This document shows, in pieces, positions 33,470 through 45,258 of a DNA stretch of 64,000 bases; positions within the stretch are counted from its first letter, which is position 1; each line of letters starts with the position of its first letter. A program made the position numbers and the translations under genes. The stretch comes from Leucogyrophana mollusca (lineage: Eukaryota; Basidiomycota; Agaricomycetes; Boletales), in contig MU266345.1 of assembly GCA_021014945.1 (NCBI GenBank), positions 1 through 64,000 on the forward strand, in the 5' to 3' direction. The notes beneath the pieces are model-generated. The model ran no database searches, had not been told where the DNA came from, and worked only from the letters and a program-made list of their open reading frames with translations.

Positions 33470-34083
33470 TGTCACACTACCTCGTGACGGTATAAATTTT
33501 GGTCACGGGGGTTGTGTGGTGGCTTGCCATCGACGCAGCAGAAAGTGCTGCACTCGACGTTGGCCCCCTGCGAGGCGGTGTTGAGTAACGGAGCGATGGT
33601 AGAGCGATCTTTTCTTTCTTTTAGATCAAGCACTGGCTTGCGGTTGTACGGTGTATGCCAGGCTGTAGAGGGAAAATACAAGCACTACGTTCGACTTGTT
33701 GATGACTTGTCCCATGTCTATCACCCATTCCTTTTCTCCCCGACATACCTTTTATTTCTCTACGCGGTGTCCATTGGACCCACCTGGTCCTTGACGTACA
33801 GGCTACCTCATTGTGACTCAAGTTAGAAACCCTCTATAAAAGCCGCAGACTGCAGTTTGTATTGAAGCTGGTTACTCTGTCGACTGGTCTGATTCCGCTT
33901 TCGACTTATTGATAGCTTGATTCAACTGCGATCATCTGCCCTCGTGCGGGAGCATTGCGATTTGAGCTCGCGGCTGGGGCAAGGTCCAAGGTACTTTTGC
34001 GGGTGGCCGTTTTATCCATCCAGGTTGAACTGGATCCAGCTGACTGGCACCAATGACAGTCCTCGTAATTGCTGTATCTGACA
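33470..34083. mobile_element. possible solo LTR between eL33 and ArgJ
   Basis: The segment begins TGTCAC (33470) and ends CTGACA (34083), forming a TGTCA...TGACA inverted terminus, and has an internal TATA box (CTCTATAAAAG near 33832-33842) that serves no coding frame, about 240 bases before its end. That pattern is LTR-like. Against it, the five flanking bases on each side (CCTCC and GCCTA) do not match, and the region also contains the divergent promoters of two genes. I treat this as weak. Confidence 0.25.
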
Positions 34084-34086
34084 GCC

Positions 34087-34093
34087 TATAAAC
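34087..34093 (+). promoter_or_regulatory. TATA box of the ArgJ gene
   Basis: TATAAAC lies 69 bases upstream of the ArgJ ATG (34156). It is distinct from the TATA-like element at 33835. Confidence 0.45.
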
Positions 34094-34155
34094 GCCCTCT
34101 CTCCCCCATTGCAACGAACATCCATCTCCAGCTCGACATTCACCAGCTTTCAACG

Positions 34156-36109
34156 ATGTGGCAGCCCCGCAACCCCGCCATAATCTGGAAACGCCTCTCC
34201 TCCTCGAGCACGATAACGCTCAAGCCCGCGCCCCCAAAAGCGCACCTCCACCAGCCCATCCCCGACTCCGCCTTCCCGCACCACTTCTCCCTCACAGGCC
34301 TCCACGCCGGCGTCAAAAAGCCCAAGCCCACCGCCCCCGCGCCGCCCGACCTCGCCCTCATCCTCTCCACCTCGCCCCGCCCCACGACCGCCGCCGCCTG
34401 CTTCACGCGCAACGCATTCCAGGCCGCCCCCGTCCTCGTCTCCCAGGCCGTCCTCGGCGCCGGCGCCGGGCGCGCACGTGCGGTGGTCGTCAACAGCGGG
34501 TGTGCGAATGCGGTCACGGGGAAGCGCGGCATGGAGGACGCATGGGCGATGGTCAGGGCCACCGACGAGCTGCTCGGCGAACTCGGGGTGTCTAGTCCCA
34601 GCCCCACCCCCAGCGAGACCCTCGTAATGAGCACGGGCGTCATCGGCCAGCCCCTCCCCATCACGCGCATCCTCGCCGGCATCCGCGCCGCGCGCACCTC
34701 CCTCGGCACCGACTTCCCCGCCTGGGAGCGCGCAGCCCGTGCGTTCATGACGACGGACACCTTCCCGAAGCTCCGCGCGCGCACGTTCGAGGTCGGCGGG
34801 CGCACGTACCGCATGGCGGGCATGGACAAGGGCGCGGGGATGATACACCCGAATATGGGCCCCCCGGCGGCAGGTGGGTTCTTTGTTTGCGGTCCTGGTT
34901 TTGGTTTTGGTGTTGTTATTGGCCGTGTGCGTGGCTGACGTCTCCCGCAGCGCCCCAGCTCCACGCCACGCTCCTCGGGTGCATCCTCACCGACGCCGCC
35001 GTCTCCCCACGCAGCCTCCAGTCCGCCCTCACCTACGCCGTCGCGCGCAGCTTCAACTCGATCAGCGTCGACGGCGACATGTCGACGAACGACACGATCA
35101 TCGTGCTCGCGAACGGCGCCGCTGCGGGCGGTGATCCCGCTGCTACTCCTGCTACAACTGGTGCAACTGCTACAACTGCTACGACTACAACGGAGACACA
35201 CGAGATCGACGAAGTGCGCGACCCGGCGGCGTACACCGCCTTCCGCGACGCGCTCACGTCCTTCGCGGCGGAGCTCGCGCAGCTCGTCGTAAGGGACGGC
35301 GAGGGCGCGACGAAGTTCGTCACCGTTTCGGTCGAGGTGCGTGCGTTCGGACGTGTGGAGGAGATCTGTGCTGATTGGATCGGTGTTTGCGTGGCGGGTG
35401 TGGTTGATCTTTGGTTGACTGCACTGGTGTCGACGTCGACTGATTGATTGATGGATCGACGGTGCTGATTGGTTGATGGCGCTTGTTCGCTCCGCACCCA
35501 CCCCCTACAGAGCGCACCGACATACGAGGACGCACATCGTGTCGCGTCGACGATCAGCACGTCCGCGCTGGTGAAGACGGCGCTGTACGGTGAGGATGCT
35601 AAGTGAGTCCCTGTCCTTACCTTCCTTGCCTTTCTCGCCTTGCCTTGCCTCCCCCTTACCCCCCCTCACCTTACCCCACCTTACCCCACCCACCCTTTCA
35701 CCCCCACCGAGATGAGCGCTAACCACCCCCCAGCTGGGGCCGCATCCTCTCCGCCACAGGCTCCGTCCCGCTCTCCACCCCGCTCGACCCCACACGCGTG
35801 AGCGTCTCCTTCCTCCCCGCCGACGGCACGCCCGCGCTGCCCGTGCTCGTGCGCGGCGAGCCCGTCTCCGTCGGCGACGGCGCGGTGAAAGACGAGTTCG
35901 AGGCGCGCGCGAAGGAGATTCTGAGCCAGGAGGACTTCGAGGTGCGCGTGGAGCTGGGGATGGGGAAGGAGGGGGCGAGGTATTGGACGTGTGATTTTAG
36001 CTATGTGAGTGGTTTTTTTGGTTTTTGCTGGTTTTTGGTGTGTGGGCAAGGGCTGATTGATGGGCGTTCGCAGGAGTATGTGCGGATTAATGGCGATTAT
36101 AGGAGTTGA
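34156..36109 (+). CDS. ARG7: mitochondrial ornithine/glutamate N-acetyltransferase (ArgJ type)
   Basis: ArgJ recycles the acetyl group from N-acetylornithine to glutamate in arginine synthesis, in the mitochondrial matrix. Exon 1 encodes a basic presequence ([18 protein letters not shown]) and the start of the fold ([46 protein letters not shown]). The autoprocessing region reads [15 protein letters not shown], then across an intron [18 protein letters not shown], with the nucleophile Thr in ATLLG. Further blocks: [56 protein letters not shown] and the C-terminal [12 protein letters not shown] low-complexity Ala/Thr insert (about 35140-35205) interrupts the exon between NGAA and the domain; it keeps frame. 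Four introns fit. Stop TGA 36107-36109. Third positions are strongly G/C. Confidence 0.95.
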
Positions 36110-36285
36110 TTGGGTGCTTGGGGTGAGGGGTGTGGGGGCGGGAGGAGGGGAGATCGTGTGCTGAGTCTGGAGGATGTTTAAGGGATGGATGCTTTGGGAT
36201 TTGAAGATACAACTCGTTTAACTTATGTAAATACCACAGCAACAATACTTTCTGCTACACAATGCACTATGCACGCCCGTTACAC

Positions 36286-38319
36286 CTACGCCCCCGCCCC
36301 CGCCCCCGCCCCACTCTCCACAACCGCCCTAATCATCGCCCCCCCAATCCGATTCGCCTCCTCAAACCGGCTCTCAAAAAACCCACTCGTCTCCTCAAAC
36401 CTCCTCCTATACAGCTCAAAGCTCCCAAACTCCACACACTGGCTCCACCCCCTCGCGCCCACAACAAATTCCAAATCGTCCGCCCTGTGTCTCGTATCAT
36501 ACAAAGCGGCGCGGAGGGCGGCGTCGAGCCGCGAGCGCGCGCGGAAGAGGTACTCCGCGACGCCGATCCAGAGCCGGAACACGGGCGTCGCGGCGAGCGA
36601 GAGGTGGTCGAACGGCTGGATGGAGAGGCGCGCCCAGCAGTCGACCATGGCGAGCAGGGCGAGGTGCGAGTTGCACGGCGGCGGGGTCGTGCTGCCCGTG
36701 GCGGCCTTGGGGGGCCCGCCGATGGTGAATTGGTCGAGGACGTCTTCGGTGAGGAAGATGGGGGTGCGGGGTTTTGGCTTGGGGTTGGGGTTTGTGTTTG
36801 GGGTTGGGGTTTCCGCCCCTTGCCCCTCGGACTCCACTTTCGCTTCGTCTTCGCCGCCCTCAAGGCCGTCCGCGTCGCCCTCGCCATACCCAAACACCGT
36901 CCGCCGTGCGGCGTACACGCGCGCCCGCAGCGCGCCCTCCTGCCCCTCGAGCATGAGCTTGAAGAGCTCCCCCGCGGAGCGCGCGTACTGCCGGATCTGC
37001 ACGCGCGCGGAGGGGTTGAGGATCGCGAGCCCGGCGTAGACGTGCCATTTGTTGGAGTAGATGCGGAGCATTATGTTTACCTGTGGGGTCGGGTGGGGTG
37101 ATGGGTAAGCATGGGTTCGGGATTGGAGTGAGGGAGGGGGGGAAGGGAAAGCAAGGGAGGGAGGGGAGAGGGGAGAGGGGAGGGGAGAGACGGGAAACAT
37201 ACCTTGACGGTTTCGATTCCCCCGACGTAGTGCCCATGCTCCCAGGGGTAGGACAGGGAAGAGGCCCAGGCTGTGCCCATCCTGTGGTTTGGGATTGGCG
37301 TGTGGGTTGGGGTTTGTTTTTGCGTTTCATGAGTTTGTAAGCGTGCGCGAAAGGTGAGTGTGAGAGTAAAAGACAAGACGAAACAGCGGAGCAACGTCAA
37401 CGTCAGCGAACCGCACCACCAAACAAAGGGGCACGCACGTGAGGAACGCAGCATGGGTGACCGCCTGGACGTTTGCGGTGACGAGGTCGTGGTCCTCATA
37501 CGTGAGGTACACGTAGCGCGAGCGGAAGCAGCGGAATATGTTCTCGACGAAGCGCAGCGCAGCGTCGGGGGCGCGGTGTTTGATGAGGACCTGCCCAAAA
37601 GCGCCGCGTCAGTCCACTCATCTCCCCCTGCGAGCCCGAATAGCCCGAATAATAAACTGAATGAAGAACACGACTCACGAGCGGCTGCCCGACGGGGGAG
37701 ACGGTCGGGCCGTGGAGGGAGTGGAGCGAGACGATGTGGACGTCGGCGGGGAGGTGCGCTTCGAAGGCCTCTTTTTCTGGGGCTTTTACGGAGGTTTGGC
37801 CGGAGACGATGGAGCCTACTTTGGTTGCTGTTGGGTGGGTTAGAATGGGTGGATGGGGTAGGGTGGCAGAATGGGGAAAGAGGGGAGGAGAGGGGGGACG
37901 GAAGCGAGGACGTACAAGGTCCGTACTGGGCGACGACGCGCCCGATGTGCTCTGCCTCGACGGAGTACATGATAAAGTCGGAGATGCGCGAGACAGCGTG
38001 GCCGTCGGGGTAGACTGTGACTCCGGGGACGCCTGTGGGCGAGTGAGCATGGGTTGGGTGGGGAGGCGAGGTCGAGGCGTACCTTCATAAGCAGCTTTCA
38101 GCGACTCGTACTTTGCCGGGAGGTCGCACACGCTGATTCTGCACCGAGGTCAGTCACACGACATCAAAGGCGGGACGAAACGGACTTTTTCCAGCCTGCG
38201 TCGGAGAGGTGCTTGGCGTACATGGCGCCCATTGCGCCCATGCCTATGAGGCCTATTGTGGGCTGCTGATCGACGGGATCGGTGGGGGCGATGTCGGTGG
38301 TGGTGTCGAGGTTGACCAT
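36286..38319 (-). CDS. TYR1: prephenate dehydrogenase (tyrosine biosynthesis)
   Basis: The enzyme oxidatively decarboxylates prephenate to 4-hydroxyphenylpyruvate. The ATG at 38319 leads to a Rossmann NAD(P) motif, TIGLIGMGAMGAMYAKHLSD. Further exons carry GWKK-ISVCDLPAKYESLK, VTVYPDGHAVSRISDFIMYS, VEAEHIGRVVAQYGP, KVGSIVSGQTSVKAPEKEAF, VHIVSLHSLHGPTVSPVGQP (active-site region), VLIKHRAPDAALRFVENIFR, YEDHDLVTANVQAVTHAAFL, MGTAWASSLSYPWEHGHYVG and NIMLRIYSNKWHVYAGLAIL. These match fungal TYR1. A low-complexity Pro/Asn/Lys stretch (TPTPNTNPNPKPKPRTP) interrupts the C-terminal half. The stop is TAG 36288-36286 after a Gly-Ala run. At least seven introns. It converges with ArgJ, 176 bases between stops. 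Confidence 0.93.
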
Positions 38320-39657
38320 GGTGGGGGTGTTGTTGAAGTTCTACGAGAGGGAAGGGCTGGGTGATAAGTAGGGTGAGGTGGACTCGGTGCTAAGCCTTGT
38401 TAGTGGTGGCTTCATACACGGACACAGGATGGGCGGGCTGTGGATGGATTAGTACGTGTATGAGCCAGTGCTGGTGCTAGCGGATATCTCCTATCTCCTA
38501 CTTACCGTATCAATTAACCAATGCGATGATCCGCCCTCTCGCCTCCTCCGTCTCCGTAAAGGCGAGCTAACGGCACAAGTCCAAATATGGAAACACGCGA
38601 AATTTTACATACCTTTGCGCTCGACGGCCGTTGCCACCCCAGATTCGCACCCACATTCTTCTAAATCGTTATTCGACCTTGCCTGTCACTTTGTATCTCG
38701 TTCTTATACGTGTTCGTCTCGACGGCGAGCAGCTCTTCTGACCCCAGTCTACTTCGCCTTCTGTTAAAGCCGCGCCCGTAGCATTGGCAACGACGAGCGC
38801 TCCTGTCACCCATTAAAATATCCCCGTCAGTCCATAATCGTCAGCTGCCAAAAACTTCAAACTCCCTTTTTTGACCCAGCACTTGTCTTACCTTTAGACT
38901 TTCACCTGGACAGCCTTTTCGCGAATTGCCATTGAATCCGATAGTCTCGGCGTATGCAGAGGTATGCATCCGTGTCTGTGTCTCACCTGCGTTTTGGATG
39001 TAGGGCTGATTCTGGGGCGGGCAGCATACCCTAGCTTTCTTTCCTGAATCGCAGTTGTCGTTCCGAGTTTCTCACCACACCACACTCATTTTTCACCACG
39101 TTCATTCCATTCGCCGTCGACCCTCGTTTCTATCACCACCACAAAACTCATTGCAAAAAACTTCACCCCGACCGCCGCCGCCGCTCCTCGGGGGTTATTA
39201 TTATCATCCCCCGGCCGACCTGTGATTCTCGCCGCCGCACCCCGCCCAATCTCGGCTCGCCTCACCGCCGTTTCGCCCATTTTAGCAGCCTCCCCGCCGC
39301 CACCTCCGGTCCCCCAAAGTCCTCGCTTCGCGCAACTCTATTTTGACACCCCGCGCGCCGCAGGCTACGTACTCTGTTGACGCGCGTTTGTCCCGTCTCG
39401 TCTCTCTATAGCCCTTTTGGCGCCCCTCGTCAGTCTCGATCGACGATCGCCCCGCCCGAGCAATCCCCAGCGGTTGCCGTGCTATGTGAGTCCCCCCGTT
39501 GCAACCCCGTAAAACTGACCAACTCACCCTTGCCTTGGCTTTGTTTTTGCGTCCCTGCCAGGCTGACGCTGTTCTGAGACTTTTTCCGCCCCACATCACA
39601 TCACGACACCGAAACAGAAAAAAATTAGTTGCGCGGCGAATAGGCAAAGATAAATAA
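38320..39657. other. long 5' region of the low-complexity protein gene
   Basis: TYR1 and the gene at 39658 diverge here. The last 700 bases are pyrimidine-rich on the plus strand, as is common for long 5' leaders in basidiomycetes. A candidate leader intron runs from 39487 (GTGAGTCC) to about 39561 (CTGCCAG). No coding gene is seen. Confidence 0.5.
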
Positions 39658-42600
39658 ATGAACGCCATGAATCCCGATTCTGATGCGAGTCCGCGAGAGG
39701 TGAGCTCCACATCCCATCTTTCTTGTCGTATCAGCCGCTCATACCCCCCTTATCTGTTCTTCTTTTCGCGCAGACACAGCGCCTATACCGGCCCTCCTCT
39801 CAGCCGTCTACGCCCCCGCCAGCCAGGACTCCAGCGCGGTACCAAGGCGCCGATACACCCCTCCGCCAATCCGGCCCCGCGCGTGTCCTTGCGGCGCTCG
39901 ATCCACCGGCGACGGCGCCTGCGTCTGCGTATGCCGGCGCGAGGTTTACGAGCTCTGATCCCGGCGCGCGGTTCACGGGGCCGTCTTCAGCTGGGTTCGC
40001 CTCCCCGCAGTCATCCTCTGGCCACGGCTCGAGGTTCACGTCCTCGCAGTCCTCCCATTTCGCATCGTCACAGTCCTCCCACTTTACGTCCTCGCAATCT
40101 TCCTCTGGCCATGGCTCGAGGTTTACGTCCTCGCAGTCCTCGCATGTCACCTCGCAGTCCTCCCACTTCGCCTCTTCGCAGTCCTCCGCCCACGCACCCT
40201 CCGCCTCAGAACCCCGCGCCTCAGAGCCCCCCGCCGCAGAGCCGCGCACCCCGAGCCGCTCGAGCTTCGGCATGGGGAAGCTCGCAGCCGTGCTCTCGCG
40301 CTCGGGAAAGTCGAGCAGCGTCAGCGTCGGCGTGCCATCGCACAAGGCGGGCAGCGGCTCTGCGCACTCGCACTCGCAGTCCGCGCAATCCCAGCCTCAG
40401 TCCTCGCAGTCCCAGTCCCAGTCGTCCCACACCCCACATAGCAAACCAAGCAGCGTGCACATCCCCATCGCGCGTGCACGCTCCATCGCCGAGACGGACT
40501 CCCATCACCCTCACCAGCATCAACTCCATCAGCACCCTCCCCACCACCAACACCAGCATCAACACCAGCCGCCCCTGCTCGAGATCCCGCGCGCCCGGCC
40601 CCGTGATGCCTCATCTCCGCGCCCGCGCACCGCGCCGGGGGGCCAGTCGTGCTCGCCGCATACGTCGCGGGACGGCTTGCCTGCGGGTCGTGGTCGCCTG
40701 GATGTCTCGCCCACTAGTCGCCTGGACGGGTCGCCGATAAGCCCCCATTCGTTCTCCCCCGATGGGCATAGCCAGTACAGCCCACACTCGCTCGCAGACA
40801 CGCACACCCAGTACAGCCCGCACTCGTTCGCAGACACGCACAGCCCGCACTCGTTCTCCCCGCGGATCCGCAGCGCCGTCGCGAGCTCGGAGAGCCTCCC
40901 GCCCTCATCGGGGTCTGGGTCGGGTTCGGGGTCGACGTCGCGTGGGTCTGAGCAGAGGCAGCGGAACGTCTTGCGGCGACGCCCAAGTCGAGGTGCGGGG
41001 GCGCTCAAGGGTGGGAGTGGGGACAAAGACAGGGATAGGGAGAAGGACAAGGATGGAGACAAGGATAGAGACAAGGACAAGGAACAATCACGGGAGAAAG
41101 CGAAAACGAAGGGGCACGGACTGACGATCCCCACCGCGCTGATACCGGGGAAGCGCGCGACGATGCCTGCGTCGCCTGTGTCGACTGCGTTTCTGCCTGC
41201 GCCGTCGCCTGTTAGGGGTTCGTTCCAGCCTGCGCCGTCGTCCCCGTCTTCTTTTGCGCCCTCGCCGTCGTCAGCTGGGAAGTCGCCTGCGTCGTCCTCG
41301 GCTGGAAAGTCGCCAGCACCGTCCTCGGCCGGAAAGTCGCCAGTCTCGCCGTCTACGACTGGAAAATCACCGGCCTCGCCATTAACACGCCGGAAATCGC
41401 CATCGCTCTCGCTCTCCCTGACACCCGCGCGGGCGGTCGTGCAGGCGTACAAGCAGCGCGAGGGACTTGGCTCCCCAAGACTGCGCACTGGCGAGGCAGA
41501 GCCCGGTGCCCACAGCGGTGAAGCAGAGATAGAGATAGTCGCAGACGCAGAGATCGACACACAGCCCCCAGAGCGCGCAGACCCGTCCGCAGAGACCGAG
41601 CAAGCACCCGCGCCCCGCTCCCCGACGCCGTACTACACCGTCTTCGGGAACGCCTCGGACCGCGTCGTCGTCGCGGGCGGGCGCGAGGAGCGCTGGCACG
41701 GCTTTGAGAGCCACGTCATCGCCGAGGCGCGCCCGCCCGCCGCGGCGAGGAGCCTCACGCGGAAGGTGTCGAGTCGGTTCAAGAGAGGCGGGAGTGGGAG
41801 TGGGGGTGGTGGAGGGCAGGGGGAGGAGTCCCCGTCGCGGAGGAGTGGGGGCGCGGGGGTGTATAAGTCGCCTGAGAGGGAACGGGAGAGGCAGCATAAG
41901 AGGGCGGGCGGGCGGTCGATGGATAATGGGACGGGCGGGCACTCGATGGATTTTGTGGACTTCCGGGAGGCGTGGTCGGAGGTTGGGCACGGCGGGCGTG
42001 TTGAGTCTGCGCATAATGGACGCGCCGAGTCTGCGCACAACGGACGCGCAGGGACACACGACGGACGCGCAGGGAAGGAAAACGCCAGCGAGGGGGGGAA
42101 GATCTGGAAGCTCATGAAGCGTATCAGCACTGGGGGCCTACGGGAGCGCTTCCAGGCCGAGAAGGAGAAGGAGAAGACACCGCCCGTGCCTGCGATCCCG
42201 AAGGACTTCCTACCCGGTGCACGCACGCCCCACGCCACCGCGGACGCCGAGCTCGGGCGCGTCATGAGCCACCCGTCGCCCTCCTCGCCGCCTGCCAACC
42301 CGCAGCGCCCGCGCCACTCATCCACCCCGCGCGCGCCGAGTGTGCCCTCCACCCCGCGGGCCATCCCACCGCCCCATCCGCGCCCGAGCATGGCGACGAC
42401 GTCCTCGTCGCCGGGGTCCTCCGAGGTCGCGTCGACGCGGTTCTTCCACCGGAGCCAGTCAGCGCGGTCGTCGGTGTCGTCGTATGGCGAGGAGGTGGTG
42501 CGGCCGGCGGTGCCTGTGCAGGGGCTGTCGATGCTGGACCGGCATATTATACCGCGCCAGGAGCTGTTGAGGCTTGCGCACGAGGACGAGGTGATGGTGA

Positions 42601-43289
42601 TGAAGGAGACGTCGAGGTCGCGCTCTCCTCGGCGTACTGCGTCTGGTCCCGCGGACTTGGGCGGGGACGGGCTGGATCCTGGTCCTCCTGAGGAGAGTTT
42701 TCCGCCTTTGACGCCGAGGAAGGCGGGGGGTAGTGATGAAGCGGGCTCGGACTCGAGCTGTCTCTCGGTTGCGGCGTCGCCCCTTATTCCTTCGTTTTCC
42801 ACTGCGAACCCGATAAATACCTTCACGCCAAACAGAAAGGAGCCAACGCGGTCGGCAACAGCCCCTACCGAGGCCAGCGTGTTCCTCACTCCTCCGCCCC
42901 CTCGTCCGGCGAGAAGCCTCCTACGCGGAAACGCAAATGCGTCCAAGTCCGACTCCTCAGCGCCCGAGTCTGATTGCGACGACACGCTCGCAGAGCGCAC
43001 CTCCCACCGCGTCTCGTCCGGCGCGCACAGCAACGCATCCACAGCCAAAGCCCGCCCGCGCTCGAACTCGTTCAACTCCACCAGCGAGGAGGCGGAGGCG
43101 CACCTCACGTTCCGCGAGCTCGATGCTCCGCGGCGGCGCCCGCCGCTCAGCGAGCGGGAGAAGGCCGAGATATGGGACGACCTCCTCGAGCGCAGCGCGC
43201 AGGCGGGGGGGACGCTGCATTTGTCTGGCGGCGGAGGGGGGCTCATGTCGGACCGCATGCGCTTCTCGAATTATTCTGAATTATCCTGA
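39658..43289 (+). CDS. large Ser/Pro-rich low-complexity protein of unknown function
   Basis: The start is ATG 39658 (MNAMNPDSDASPRE), then an intron 39700-39771 (GTGAGC...CGCAG) and one very long exon to TGA 43287-43289, about 1,185 residues. Most is disordered: Ser-Gln-rich repeats (40010-40200), a His/Gln stretch (40500-40570), SPHSF/ADTH repeats (40740-40860), a charged Lys-Asp run (41020-41100), SAGKSP repeats (41270-41400) and Asn-Gly-Arg-Ala repeats (42000-42080). Islands that look conserved are PTPYYTVFGNASDRVVVAGG with WHGFESHVIAEA, ARSLTRKVSSRFKRG, KRISTGGLRERFQAEKEKEK, and a C-terminal LSEREKAEIWDDLLERSAQA plus DRMRFSNYSEL. No known enzyme domain. The islands suggest a regulatory or scaffold protein; this is inference. 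The antisense strand is also widely open because of the G/C bias. Confidence 0.8.
40016..40200. repeat. tandem Ser-Gln coding repeats
   Basis: Units of the type TCCTCGCAGTCCTCCCACTT recur about seven times, encoding SSQSSHF/FTSSQSS. A larger unit (FTSSQSS plus GHGSR) occurs twice. This kind of array is prone to length change. Confidence 0.7.
41268..41402. repeat. SAGKSP coding repeats
   Basis: Five to six units of 27-30 nt encode SAGKSPA(S/P)SS, SAGKSPV and TGKSPAS. Each unit carries Lys-Ser-Pro, a possible phosphorylation motif (inference). Confidence 0.6.
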
Positions 43290-43861
43290 TCTATATGTCT
43301 CTCTTTTCCTATCTCACTTACATACACCCCACTGCACATAGAACGACGGCCCATCGAACAGCGATTTTTCATATACCCACGTTGCCCACATACCCCACCT
43401 CACCCACCTTCCGCTGTGCATCCACGACCACACGGTTCTATACACCACACCGAATACGAGCGGCATGCATCATATCTGATATGTTCGTAGTATAATGATT
43501 GACGAGGCTAATGGGTCTTCCTTCCGTTCGTAGACGATCTGAAGCCGAAGCTTGCTTTTGTTTTTGCTTTTGTTTTCTTGCTATCGAGTACGGATACGAC
43601 CCATTCTGCATTTCTGCTGTCCTTCCAATCCAAATGTATATCGTCAACATGAATTGATCGTGATTTGAATCAAATGCTCGAGTCGGGTCGTGATTGATTT
43701 CCAGGCTGCATGGAAAGCGTGTTATTGACGCCTGTTTACGCGTCTTGATATTTCCACGTCACTCGGGTCACGCCGTGAGGTCACCGTCGACGGCAACCTG
43801 AAACCCACAAGCATCAATCAATATCCAAGCACTACTCCCGCGCACATATTCGATTTCTGAC
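43290..43861. other. spacer, terminator and promoter
   Basis: This is between two plus-strand genes. A short T-rich tract (GCTTTTGTTTTTGCTTTTGTTTTC at about 43551-43574) may form part of the upstream gene's 3' end. No gene is seen. Confidence 0.5.
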
Positions 43862-45258
43862 ATGGGTTCGACGCTCAGCCATATTTCCGCAGAGGCCATT
43901 ATTGCCGTGCTCATTGCGGGCGCCGCGGTGTACGCATATGTGTCCTACACAAAGCCCCGGCCTGCCGTTGGCCCTGCAGCCCAGAAACCCGCGGGGAAGA
44001 AGGCCAAGGGCAAGAAGAAGGAAAAGGAACTGTATCCTAGCAGTGCTGCAGAAAATTCTGATGCCACTAGCAAATTTCCCCAGCTTTCATCCTCCAGACT
44101 CCAAGGCGACCCTGTCGTCGTTCCGTTCCCGCGCGTCGTCCCGGGCGACTTCGACCCCGCGGCCACGAGTTCGGAAGAACCGTCCGCGAAGTCGAAGAAG
44201 GGGAAGAAGCAGAATAAGAAGGCGAAGAGCTCGAATGCTGCTGCTTCTGCTGCTGTACCCACCCAGGGGTCCGGGGGTGTGGAAACCCCCAGCCCAGCCC
44301 TAGCTCCGGCCCAGGCAACCCAGAGCCGCGACACGCTCCCACAGAAGGAAACCCAGCAACCTGTCAACGAGCGGCAGCTGAGGCCTTCTTCATCGGACAC
44401 CGATAGCTCCTGGACCCGCGTTAAGCCGCACCGCCAGAAACCCGAGCGCTCCGCCTCCAAAGCTGCCGCCAGAGCAGAAGACCAGCAGCTCGGTGTGTCC
44501 ACCGACTTCACGAGCAGCGACTTTGGCCCGTCGACGACGGGCACAGGCGACTCCCCTGTGGCTGAGCGCACAGTCGTGGGCGCAGGCACGGGTGGGGGTG
44601 ACAGTGACGATAACCGGCGAACTCTGGCTGAGAAGCTCCTCCCAAAGCCAAGGAAAACAGGTGTTGACGAGTACGTCAGCGTCCTTGTCGATCGCGCCCG
44701 CAGGGCTGTAAGGTGCTTACCGTTTTTAATTCGCGCAGCGTGTTGGAGCGATCTGACTATCCGGGCTTGGCTCGCGTCATGCGAGTGCAACCCCGGGCCG
44801 ATGAGACGCCCGCTGCAGGATTTTCCTGGAAGGACTACGAGGATGTCGACGAAGGAGGTGCCCTTAACGACGCGGACGAGGATGAAGGGGAATGGGGTGT
44901 CGTAAAAGGGAAAAGCCGCTCCAGTAGGATTTATTCATCTACTGAATTTATTTGAACCAGGAGTTGACGCCTAAAATCAGAACCAGCTCACATCAGTCCC
45001 TCCACGTCGTCTCCATCCGTGCAGAAAGCCCCGGAAACGTTGACGAAGCGCCAAAGACAGAATGCCAACAAACGCGCCGCTGAAAAGGCTGCAAAAGCCG
45101 AGACCGACGCCCTTCAGCAGGCTAGATTTTCTCAACACAAGAGGGAGTTGGAACGCGCCAAGATTCTGGAACAAGTCTCGAAAAAAGGGGGCCGGAAGAC
45201 TCCTGGCGGTGGTATGCAGGCCAGCGTGGACACCCAAGGACATATGGTATTTGATTAG
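43862..45258 (+). CDS. single-pass membrane protein with basic coiled-coil tail, unknown function
   Basis: The ATG at 43862 is followed by one N-terminal membrane segment (AEAIIAVLIAGAAVYAYV) and then Lys-rich and Ser/Pro-rich disordered sequence (KKAKGKKKEKEL, KSKKGKKQNKKAKSS). Conserved-looking blocks are RTLAEKLLPKPRKTGVDD, then VLERSDYPGLARVMRVQPR and GFSWKDYEDVD with an acidic run, and a C-terminal helix LTKRQRQNANKRAAEKAAKA ending GGMQASVDTQGHMVFD. Intron 1 (about 44670-44738) is clear. The second intron, ending before PSTSSPSVQK, has an uncertain donor because the obvious one (GTAGGA) is out of phase. The layout resembles an ER-anchored, ribosome- or RNA-associated protein, but I do not recognise the family. 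Confidence 0.7.

Noticed and set aside
34140..35501. A 450-codon open frame antisense to ArgJ
   Set aside because: It is a shadow of strong G/C third-position bias in ArgJ. It has no domain and crosses the real gene's introns.
40016..40200. Repeat array as CRISPR-like
   Set aside because: The repeats are in-frame coding units without unique spacers, in a eukaryotic gene.
41633..43258. A 540-codon antisense frame opposite the low-complexity protein
   Set aside because: The composition mirrors the sense-strand repeats and no motif is present. The sense frame has the conserved C-terminus.
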